In this document: piece after piece, positions 28,101 through 40,445 of the stretch
How positions within the stretch are numbered: the first letter of the stretch is position 1
How the letters are laid out: each line of letters starts with the position of its first letter
NCBI GenBank assembly: GCA_023362775.1
Contig: JALMGJ010000003.1
Span: 46,889,916-46,953,915, forward strand
Source of the DNA: Charina bottae
Lineage: Eukaryota; Chordata; Lepidosauria; Squamata; Charinaidae
Reading direction: 5' to 3'
DNA length: 64,000 bases
The notes under the pieces: model-generated
Databases searched by the model: none
Seen by the model: the letters and a program-made list of their open reading frames with translations, nothing else
Told to the model about the DNA's origin: nothing
Made by a program: the position numbers and the translations under genes

Positions 28101-31100
28101 CATGGTACTTACACCAGACTTAAATCCTGATACTGAATGGCCATGAGGCATGTAATAGACTCCAATTGCTTGGGAATCTAAGAAAAAGAATGCCTGTTTT
28201 GCTGCAATTAAAAAGTGCCTTCAGCTTCAGTATATTATCATATCTTCAAGTGTCACTTACCATTTTCCAGGCATAACTCACATTGTAGGCATCTTTCCCA
28301 ATTTCACGCAATTTGTTGACATGCCAAGACAGTGACGAATTCACCGGGACTGTAATAAGTTGACTGCCGAGAGGGAGGCTAAGTTGGCAACAAATAACAC
28401 CCATCAACTACTTAAAATGGGAAACAAACTCAGTACTGGTTTTTACTTTAAAGTGAGATCACTCAGGGAAGGGCTGCACGGAATTTATTTTTAATTAAAA
28501 TAGAAATAGGCTGCTTTGCTACATCCTATTTACTGTTCATACTCAAAGCCAGAATGCTGGCTCTGATCATATGAATTGGTTGCAGATGAAAAATTTCAGT
28601 GCCAATATAAGGGGAATTAAGCCACCAAATGCGCTGGTTGCAGCAGAAATGGTACAGCTGGTTCCCTAGTTATACACATGGGCAAACGACAGTATTTCAC
28701 CTCATCCAATAGATAATGCACTCCTTCAAGGGAAAGAAAGGCCCAAGCAACAAGCAGGGCCTCACTTCTTCATGGCGAAGGGGAAGGCATTTCCACCAGC
28801 CAAGCTCCATTCACATTAAAGGGGCTGAAGGAGTCTTGAAAGGAGGCCCACAAAAGATAGAGCCTGCAATCTCCTTGGGGCTGGCAGAGGGCACTGTCCT
28901 TTCTGCAACAGTCCACTGTCTCTCTCTGCTGGGTGCAGGGGGGCGATGGAATCCTCCTCCTCTCCTCCACCAATCACTTCACTCGCCTGCATGTGTTGCT
29001 TTGCCACTAATGCTTAAGATGCAAGGCAGCAGTATAGTGTCCCCACTACACTCAAAAGAATATTGAAGTTTATTGTTCTTGCCTTCCTCAGGCTTCAAGT
29101 GCCAGGAAAGACACTTGCAGCCACAATCTGCAATACGTGACCGAGACAGATGGTGTACAGATGTCTTTTTCAGCAGAGATAGAGGGAAGAGCAGCAGCAT
29201 TAAGAAATAATAGAAGACCAAAATTGGCAAGACTCAATAGTACTGTCCAGACACCCTTGCCTTTTTCTTTTACAACCAATCATTTCCACATTATTTTAGG
29301 ACTTGTGGTTCTATTCTGTGTGCGTGAAGCAGAAGATAAAGCCAATAATGCAAGAAACTAGACAGCAGCAACGATAGAAATGATGGAAATGTTGAATTGC
29401 TCATCACGTAAGGCATTTAGGATCCCACACCACAAGTGGGTCTGGACAAGTAGCTTGACTTGAGCCTACAAATTATCTACAGAAATGTAGTTCCTGCCAA
29501 AGAAGCAACATGAGCTTGGACTTGTCTACACTTTGACAGGCTATAGCATTTTAAAGTCTCCTTTAAAGAGCAGCACCACAATATTCCATTTAGAGAGAAT
29601 TATAAGCATTCTTATAATTATAATTATATAATTATAATTCTTATAATTATAATGAGGGGCATGGTGGCTCAGCGGGTAAGACGCCAGGCTTATCGATCAG
29701 AAGATCACAAGTTCGGAGGTTCGAATCCCTAGCCCCACGTGATGGAGTGAGCTCCCGCACTCGCCCCAGCTCTTGCCAACCTAGCAATTCGAAAGCATGC
29801 AAATGCAAGTAGATGAATAGGTACCACTTCAGTGGGAAGGTAACAGCGTTCTGCGTGTGTCATGCCGGCCACATGACAGCGGAAGCGTCTTCGGACAACG
29901 CTGGCTCTTCGGCTAACAAACGGAGATGAGCACCAGCCCCTAGAGTTGGACACGACTGCACAAATGTGCGGGGGGAACCTTTACCTTTACCTTTATAAGC
30001 ATTCAGTTGTCCAGGCAATTTACTGATGTGTCCTAGAACTCTTCCAGATAGTATCTGAGGAGCTACCTTTCAATAATTCACACAAAGTTTTCTAAAATAT
30101 AATTTATCCCATTCCCCCAAAAGACTTATAATGGCAGTACAGTTGTTCTACTGTAAATCTTATTGGTAAAGTTAAATGGTTGGTAGGTTTACAGCTTTGA
30201 AACTGAAGAGTATTACTTTCACTGCAATTATAAATATATTATGGTGTGTATTGATTTTATTAATTTTGGATAATTGTACCTGCTGCTTAAGTTTTAGCCC
30301 AGGGGGTGTTACAAATGAATCAATTTTTGTTTGCTTGTTGTTTCACTTGAAAACCTGAATGTTTGTGCTGCTTTGGGGGGGGGGGTTGTCTGTACCCATA
30401 AAGATGTAAATCACATATGGAGCTCTATACTAAGTTGTACAACACTTGGGATACGGAGGCCAAAGGGGAGAGCACATCAGCACCTGCCTTAAACTCCTTA
30501 AATCAAATGAGTCTGAGATGGTACTGAAGCTCTGAAGTCCCCTTTTTGCCTTCAAAGCTGAAACACTCTTCTATATTTCCAAGTTTTGTGCTATCACCTT
30601 AATCCAGAGCTTTCCAAACTCTGTGTGGCGACACAAAAGTGTGTCGCCACACACAGTCTGGTGTGTCGCCACACAACCCGGAAGCGCTGATCATCATCAG
30701 CGCTTCCGGGTTTTCCCGCGGCGACACACCAATGGCGGTGCGCAAAAACCTGAAAGCGGCAGCAGCGCTTCCGGGTTTTTGCGCGCTGCTGCAACGGCGG
30801 CACTTCTGGGTTTTCCCGCGGCGACACACCAACAGCAGTTGGTGTGTCGCCGCGGGAAAACTTTGGAAAGCCCTGCCTTAATCTCTTCTGTGACCCTAAG
30901 TAACTCACTTCTTCCATTTTCCAAATTGCACATGTAGGCTAAGAAAACTCATCTACATCACAGAGGTGGTGTGAAGATTGTGATGTGAAGATTAAAGTTT
31001 GCAAGGATACTCTGAAGATGAAAAGCAAAGTATGATTCCAATTATTTTATAACAGGGATTTGAACCATGAATGGTAAAATGAGAGCTGAAGGCATTTGTG

Positions 31101-34100
31101 AATGGTAAAACATACCCTGTAAATAGCAAAGAAAACATAAACTAATTAACTTCCTGGCCAAATTTAAAGATTAACTGCTAAATGTGGCCCTGATGACAAA
31201 CAGCAATAAACCAGGGAGGTCAAGAGAGGCTAAAAATCATCTACTTGTAAGACATCATAGATTAGCTTAATGCCCACTGTTTTTTTTTATGTAATACTCC
31301 ACAGGAGATAAAGGCTTTATTTATATTTATTTATACAGTTATTGTACAGATAGAAGTTGAACTATTTTTTCCCAGGCCCAAACACCATTATTTTAAATCT
31401 ACATCTAAAGCCAAGGAGCTATGAAGCAAGAAGACTTCACTTTAGTTTTCTGCACTAAATTCAATAATCTTATGTCTTGCCTTTTGTGATTGCAGTGAAA
31501 AAAACATCACTACTTTTGGCAGCTCAACATTAGAGGCAGTTTAAATCAGCCCAATGAACTGCTGAGAAAAACTACTAAGAACTTAATTTCTGCGGGTGAT
31601 TTAAGTAAGCATACACTAAGTTTGTATAAAGCAGCAACTCAAAATCTTACCTGAGGATATTCTGTCGAACCAGTTCAAATTTTGGAATATTCTCATAATG
31701 TATTATATCTGTGTGAAGTGGTGGTTCAGAAAGTAAGTAGGGTCTGGTAAGAGAGGGATGCATAAGAGTATACCCTAAAAATAAAAAGAGAGATTGTCAT
31801 ACATGATCTTTTGTATACATTTATTATATTTATTATATTTATTGGAAGGACAGAAAATGTCAAATTAAAAGTTAATGGTTACTCCTACAATGAAACTGCA
31901 TTATCTTCCTATACAATGAGAATTATACTGTTACATTACCTTTATCATCAATCAGAAATGTGTACGAAGCTAAAGAATCTTGGTAATAGGTAACATCTTC
32001 CAGAATATAGGCCAAATTAACATCCACTCCAACAATTCCTAACAGCAGGTTTCCAAAGTAACATGGTTTGCTGACAGTCATTATCAGGCCTGTTAAAAAA
32101 ATAAAAAGCACATACCAATATTTAGTAATAGGAAATCTAGAGCACCTGAGAACAAGCAGCTTATGATTCAGCAGGACTTCCAAAATAACTACATGTAAGA
32201 TTTCAGCCTTAATGGCTGGGGAAATCCACCAATCCCTTTCGTTAACATGACCCACAATCCATCAGGACAGCACCATTTGCCAGTCTTGTTTCAGGGACTG
32301 GCAATGAGGGGTGCCCAGCTTTCAAGAGCATACTTTTTGGTTGCTTCAAGGACTGACAGACCATGCATGAACTCGGCCATTAGGAATGGACCTTAAAAAT
32401 GGGTGCGTAAGGTTGAAGCCTAAATACTATAGCTTTTTTCTAAAATAATTTTAGCCATTTTAGTTATCAATTTGATTGTAATTTTCATGCCAATTGGGAT
32501 GGTGGGGCTGGGGGGGGGGTGAGAACAGGCCATGTCATGGGCTAATCTGGTTCAATCCATTCTGTCATCACATAATTATGCCTATCAACAGAATTAGAGT
32601 AAAAGTTTACATTTCTAAACAAAAGGGAAGCTGTATTTTCTCAAAAGCATTGGATGAAAGGAGTAATGCAATATTTTCAACTGATTAAAAGATGGGCATA
32701 ATTCATTTTACAGTAAGCTGAGGAATCATGGCCACTGCATTCAAATGAAAGTTCAAAAACAGCCAAGAATTAGTATTATTTCGGAAAAAAGTACTGTATA
32801 AGGATTTGCATTGCAAATGAATGTTTACTTTCTCTGGGTATTCCTATAACATTATACATATTCCCCTGTTCCCCTCCAAACCAACACTAAAACTGATACT
32901 TCACTTCCCAAAAGACAGCAACAATTCTGAATAATATATTGTACTATACATAAGGGTATTAGAAGAAAGGAAATTATAATTAATTATATGTATATATTTA
33001 CATCCCCCTTTGTCTCAGGTAGATCAAGACAGCATGCACTGGAGTCCCAGACTAATCCAGGCACTCCCTGAACACATCTAAACCTGTTTAGCTTCAATAA
33101 AATCATTGCATCACATCTCCAGTTTTTGGAAAACAAGCTGCTTCATTACATTCTTTCTGACAAAGGAAATGCCAGTGAAGCAACTGATATGGAGCTCTAA
33201 ATTATAAACGTACAAAAATTTTGGAAGGTCTTGGAGCTTAGAGCTTTGGAAAGTTTATCCTACCTACTAACCCAGAGCTTTCCAAACTTTTCATGTTGGT
33301 GACACACTTTTTAGACATGCATCATTTCGCGACACACTCCTACAGTAGGGCACAAGGCAGGCACTAGGACCTGAGCGGAATCACAGGAGGTTTGGAGGCA
33401 GCCAGGCACAAGGCAAGCACTAGGACCTGCGTGGAATCCTGGCAGGGCTTGGAGGCAGCAGCAGCTGCCACACACCCAGACACTGCAGCCAACACACTAA
33501 TGTGTCCCGACACACAGTTTGGAAAGCTATGTACTAACCAGTTAAAATTGCCACTCTCCTGATAGTATAGAAGAGTTTTCCAGAATATTCTTACTAATCT
33601 GTTCTGCTGTCACATCAGAAAAATATCTAGAAGCAAGCTGCCATTTCAGATGGAACTTGGACATTTGTAACAAAAAACCTGATTATCCTCAATAAATGGC
33701 ATACAGGTTTGAATGAAGTTGCATACCTCCAGAAGTGACTTCAAAATTCCTCAATACATTTATGTACCCTCTTTCTTGCACACACACAACATATGCATAA
33801 CCAGTAACTTTAATAAACAAACTGTACAAAACGTATCTTCCACAATTATATACAGTAGTGATTCTGACTCTGTGGTCCATACTGTCCACCACAGCCATCT
33901 GTATTTCCCAAGAACCTCCTTGCTATCTCAGTCCCTGTCTCCCTGTGTCCAGAGCAAAGCCATTTGCCACCTCAAGTCTCTCATTTCCCATGTTCACTGC
34001 CATTCAGTTCCACTGATGCCATATAGCTCCTCCAGAGCAAAGTAATACAACTTACACTCTGTGAAAAGATACCTCTCTCTGGAGATCTCTCTCACTGATA

Positions 34101-37100
34101 TGAAAGACTTATTATTCAAGGAGTTCAATCTAAACATTATAGATCAGCAAGTTTGTGTTAAGAGCTATCATTAGTACATGGCTATTATTCCATGTGGTAC
34201 ACAAAATAACTCAAATGGTAAATACATTCTTTTAGATTTAAAATGTCTGTAAAATTACCAAATGCAACTGTAATTATCTTATTTACTGAAAAACATACAG
34301 TCCCGTGTTCTTAAAAATGAAAGCATAGGGAAGGGGTCTTTCCTTGCTTTTTTATTTACCAAGGCTTCAATGCCACTAAATTCCCATAGGCTCTAAGTGG
34401 CTTGCAGAATGCCACAAGGCTTAAACTACAAATAAAAAAACCCAACACATAACACCCCACATCCCATGGCAGTGCCATCTTGCAAGGACAGACTAAATCA
34501 CCACATCCTGACCTAAGTCTTTGCAGCTGTTTGGAAACCCAATAAAGCAGAAGAGGACTAGATATCTGGAGGTAAGCTGTTCCAAAGGACAGCCAAGATG
34601 GCTAGCCCTCAGGGTATTCCTTGAAAGAAAGGACCCTCAGCCAGCTCCCTTCCCTGATCTCTCTGGGTGGTCAGATTCAATCTGGAGAAGGCAGTCTCAT
34701 AAGTATCCAGGCCCCAAGCCATTAAGAGCTTTAATGGTGACAATCAGCACTTTGAATGGCATCCAGGTTTAAGAGGGAGGTTCTGAATTTTCTGAATGTT
34801 TATTCAGGGATCCATGACTGCAAAAAGTTTGAGAAACACAGACATACAGCTTTTTAAAGTTAAGCCCTGCAATTTAAAACCTGTATATTCTGCATTTCCA
34901 AAGTTTCAAGATGCTTTCAATAGTATAAAAACAACAGCCATGAAAAATCAACACAAAAACATCAATAGCTCCAGAAACACTGGGCATTCCAGAAGAGAGA
35001 TGCTTTACACCCTTTCTTTAAAGCTACAGAGCTGAAGCAAAGCTGAAGCCATCATTACACAGACTATTGCACAACCTTGATACAACTAAGATATAGGCTT
35101 TCCTCTCTTGTCATTTTCACCGTTACTTCACTGTTATGATGGCACATAGAACAGGGACTACATTTATCTGAGGTCCAAACTACGAAGTACATTAAAAAAC
35201 ATAATATTGCTGATGAATAGTCTGGGCATGTTCCTACATTCTAATATATCTGTTAAAAGTCAAGAAGCAATGATGGGGAGGAGAAATGATTTAATTTCCC
35301 CATCTTGTATGCTATATATTCCTGATCTGGATCAGGAGCCCTCCTGACTTACTTTTGAATAAAGCACGACTACACAGAGCTATATTGGGGTGCGGTGGCT
35401 CAGTGGGTAAGACACCAGGCTTGTCGATCAGAAGATCATAAGTTCGGATGTTCGACGATCCGAAGATCATAAGTTCGGATGTTCGAATCCCTAGTCCCGC
35501 GTGATGGAGTGAGCTCCCGCACTAGCCCCAGCTCTTGCCAACCTAGCAATTCGAAAGCATGCAAATGCAAGTAGATAAATAGGTACCACTTCAGTGGGTA
35601 GGTAACAGTGTTCCGCGTGCGTCATGCGGCCACATGACCATGGAAGTGTCTTTGGACAACACTGGCTCTTCGGCTAACAAACGGAGATGAGCACCGGCCC
35701 CTAGAGTCAGACACAACTGCACAAATGTGCGGGGGTAACCTTTACCTTTACCTACACAGAGTTACATACGGTAAATTTAATGTAGCATGTAGTTTGACTT
35801 TAAGTTATCCTCATGGTGTGATCAAATATAAAGTAGTCTGTACTAGAAGTGATAAAAGTGTGGCTCAAAATAATGATAAGCTTATTTTTTTTAAAAAAGG
35901 GGGAGTAGTTTATATATCAGTTAAAGTTAATAAAAGAAGCTCCCACCCACTGTTGTAACTTAACTATCCAGGAACTTGCAGCAACCTGAACCTCATAATA
36001 TGCTTACCACAGGAAAAATGTATCTTGCATAATTTTGGTAGTGGAGATTACCACCATCCTTTCTGAGCTGAACTTCATCTGGTTTGAGCCACCCAGTAGA
36101 TTTAACACTGATTAAGAACCAAAGTGGCTATTTTTAGGTTGCTGACTGATAACCTCTAATACCAAAAGTCTAGATAAGCCTCAAAGCACCATATTAAAAA
36201 ACATCAATGAGGAATCCAGAAGAATAGAAGCTTAGCACTACACATAATTTCATGGCTGCATTTTGAGTAAAATCATTCAACAGCAAGATCCACCTCCAAT
36301 GTTAGCTATTCAAGTCCCATTATTAGAATTACATTACTTTGGTACAATGAGAGGCCCAAAATAATTTGTTAATTTTTAAACATAGGAAGATATGGATGTA
36401 GATCTACTGAGTGGGTTTTCTAACAAAACAGGAGACAATGTTCTTGTGATCAAGCCACCACAGTGGCTGCTTAAATTTCTTTCTTGACCATCAATTCTCT
36501 CCTGGATTCCCCTTTCCATAAACTAGGTTTCCTCCACACAAGTTTCTAATACATTTACCCATATAAATACACGTCTAACATTCCACAAAGATGAGCTGTA
36601 TTAAAAAAAAGAAGCAAGCTATATTGACCACTGGTATCTTTCAGTGCACAGAAATAGTCCAAGCTATTTCTGCAGGGCAAAAAAAAGGTGTTTCACATTC
36701 ACGACTGTCCTGACCAGAGAACATCTTTCTTACTATCCCTCATTTGGAGGACAAACCCCTGGTTGAACTTCCACCCCCTCAGCCTCATTAAAATCAAACA
36801 ACTCCTTATTCTTACTGCCGACAGAAAGCTTCATTTGGCCTAGGTGTCATACTGACTTCCCCTGCGAGCCTCAGGTAGCCATAATACAGCAGAAGATAGA
36901 AAACCCCTCCCCTATATACTTCTCCTGGTCAAAACTGCCCTTCATGACATAATTTATGTTCAACAAAAGTATCACTCAGAATGTAATTACGTGCATATGA
37001 GCACTACCTAGTTAGTTGGCTAGGTTTTTGGAGACAATGGATCAAAACAAAGAATTTTTTCAAAATTCAAACAAGTACAAGTACAAGTACAAAATACAGA

Positions 37101-40100
37101 TGCCTTTTAAATGTCACATTACCCCAATCTGCTGTTCAACAGACCTCCTAAACAACATTTTTATTGTAGTGCCGCCATGAATGCCCTTAATTCACGAGGC
37201 ATGTAAAAACACTACACGTGCCTTTCCATTGCTTTTTAAAAGGATGACGCTCTTACCATCTCCCATTTCATCAGAAAAGGGCAAACTGAAGACGGCTTCA
37301 TCAATCATGTGGTTTGGGAGATTTGTATAAAACCGTCCGACTGTGGTTTCCAAATTGCTCAGCTGGTTCAGGACCATCATACTGCCCTTAGTTACAGGAA
37401 AAGCTGTTCGATCTGGCACTCCATACTTTGCTGAGTTTTGTTCTGCTAGATCTCGAAGAAATGCTAATTCTTTTAAGCCTGTCACTCCCTCTGCAAAAAG
37501 AGACGTTGCACATAAATGGAGAGGAAAATCAAAGCACGTAGTTTATGAAATTGTACTGAGCGCTCAAATGTGGAAATTATAAACTAGTCATTAGACAACT
37601 CAGTACATATATGAAAAAATAATTTTATTAGTATAGGCCATGCCTTCTGGAAATACTGAATACACAACTGAAAGAGCCTTAGCATTCCAAACACATCTTA
37701 CCATTCATGAGAGCATAAGTAAGGATCATTACAGAGTTGTTAAGCAAACTATTTTCTTCATTGATGACCCGAAGTGTTGTCTTTTTACTATCTTCAGTTG
37801 AATCCCTTGATGTTATTCCAGCTGATAAGTAAATTATGACTGTATCCGTGTCTAAGAAATATAAGAAGAGACCTGATGCACATATAATCTAACATACTAT
37901 GAAGTATTTGCAATAGTACATTGTCAATATTAAAATCACGGTTGTAATAAGTTGACTAGATTTCTCTTTGTCTTCAAAATACTCAAAGTTCTATTCCATC
38001 CAAAATTTAATGTCTCTAATTTTGGCACCCAATAAAAGAAACCTAAGTAGGCCAATGTTGGCCTAATTTCACCACCAAATTAAACAGAAATAAGCTAGTT
38101 ATCTAAGGTTACCTTCAAAAGACTGCTATGTATATATATTCCTCAGAATATTATACAACATCTAAAGTAAAAATATACCATCTTGTATTAACAATTCCTT
38201 TGTATTAACTTTCCATTTTTAGACTGGGGGATAAAGATTTAGGATCTCAATAAGGCAGTTAAGCTAGAGGAAAGGCAGAGTGTGTTCTCATCTTCTCTTT
38301 TTGATATAAAAAGACCACCTTTCTATTTTACTTTTCTACATACATGCATTTACTTTAGCCCTTTGACTGAGAAAGCAGGAAATATTTGTAAAAGAAGTAA
38401 AAAGCGGTGCATGTTTTTTAAACCATCCTTTTCAATACAATACCTTTGAGGGGAAAACACTTCAACCAAATTAACTTTGGATAATTTTAAGAATGCTATT
38501 TTCTGATGATGATGATTTATTAAATTTATATGCCTTCAATACAATACCTTTGAGGGGAAAACACTTCAACCAAATTAACTTTGGATAATTTTAAGAATGC
38601 TATTTTCTGATGATGATATTTATTAAATTTATATGCCACCCAACTCCCAGAAAGTCTGGGCGGTTTATAATTGTTAAAACATTTAAAAAGCAGAAAACAA
38701 TACAGAAAACACAAAAACAGCCCAAGACAAAGGGACAACGATGGCAGAGGGGAACAGAAAGGAAGAAGGGGGCATCAATCGTCCTCTCCAAAGGCCTGGG
38801 CGAAGAGCCAGGTCTTTAAGGCCCTTTGAAATTCCAGTAGGGTGGGGGCTGTTCAAATTTTGGGGAGGGGGGGAAACCTCATTCCAGAGGGCAGGTGCTG
38901 CTACCGAGAAGGCGCGCTTCTGGGGTCCTGGTAGGTGGCATTGTTTCATTGATGGAACCCAGAGCGTGCCAGCCCTGCCAGATCGAACTGCTAAGCAGCA
39001 TTCCTATGGCTTCCTCACAACCACTAAACAACAGCTCATGGAAAAACGTTCTGTGAGTCAGTGCCTGGAGAACACGCCATTAAGGGAATATAATTGACAT
39101 CAAATGGGTTGCCAAACACTACTATTATTAATATTCTCATAGCAGTAGTCTCCCTAGTTATGCTTTGATAACCAAAAATTGTTCTTAATTGCAATTATAT
39201 GCATCTTAATTTTTTTTACACATCTACCAACTTAGAATTTGGTGTACTCCAGTGTTTTCAGCCTCTCAACATTAATTTTCTACCATCAGCTAACTATTGC
39301 CTGCTGTTTTTTCCCTTGACTTACTGAATTACAGTAAAAGTTGCATGCCGATTTATAATTTTTGAAAGTCTCATGATGTCCCTAGAATTAAAGGAATTTA
39401 AGGAGCTAAATTAATTAGAGGATGTCCCTGTTTTTAATAGCTGAAAGGTATAAAAATGCCATATTTTCAGTGTCATTTCTTATCTCTTGTGCCAGGTATT
39501 TCTCAACAACGTTTTGCATCATAAATTTCCATTCAGTGGATTTGTTGAGGTACACGTTGAGCCTGCTGAGAAAGCAGGATGTTAAAAAGTCTCACAGTAT
39601 ACAAGACCAACCAGTTTTGTACTAGAAATGACAACAATCAAGAAGGTTGTTTATAAGGAAATGGAAGCACTTTGAACATCCTCTTCTGGAATGACCAAGC
39701 AGCATACCTCCTCAGTAATATAGCCTATGCTAATCTACAATACCTCAGATGCAAAACAAAGGGAGATGCTTCCAGAGTGCACTTTAAAAACCGTATGTAT
39801 GTATGTATGTATGTATGTATGTATGTATGTATGTAGAGAGAAAAATGCTTCTAATCTTGAGCTCATCTCAAAGCAATCGACTTTGTATGCAATGGATCAA
39901 TTTTTCACACCCAAAATGTGTGAAAAATGTAATCGTCGTTCATGCAAATGACACAGATTGCTGTAATGGTGTACTTTCCTATCTAACAGACATTCAGGAA
40001 TACAAACACCTCCTCCTGCTTAGTCTGCTTTAAGGAGTTGACTCATTATGCTATTAAATGAGCTGCATTATTTTTCAGGCTCATGTGGAAGCCTGAAGGG

Positions 40101-40414
40101 GCTGCTTTAATAAATAGCAGAAAATATTGTGCTTACACAAGGTCTGAAGGCGTTCTTCCAAATAATTTTTAGGTGTGCACGATCATAATTCATCATATAT
40201 CTGGAAGGCTTCCCTGCAGGGTTTTTGGGTGGGCTTTAAAAAAAATTGCAATTCCAGAGTACATCCAGATTGCACTGCCAAAATTAAGGATCAAAACTAC
40301 CCATTTTCAGTGACAAAATTTTATACATACAGTATGCAACACCGACTGTTTCAGAAATGAGAACTCCAGAATGAATGAATGAATGAATGAATGAATGAAT
40401 GAATGAATGAATGA

Positions 40415-40445
<31 letters not shown>

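Noticed and set aside
28716..29066. 116-codon plus-strand ORF in a GC-richer intron patch
   Set aside because: Overlapping frames on both strands, no domain, no repeat structure or TSD found.
15284..35751. tRNA genes in the three tRNA-headed SINEs
   Set aside because: A and B boxes are present but no cloverleaf with intact acceptor stem is formed. Tails and TSDs show they are SINEs.
39793..39836. Direct repeats considered as a CRISPR array (also 2601-2642, 4361-4411)
   Set aside because: Pure 4-bp microsatellites without spacers, in a vertebrate genome.
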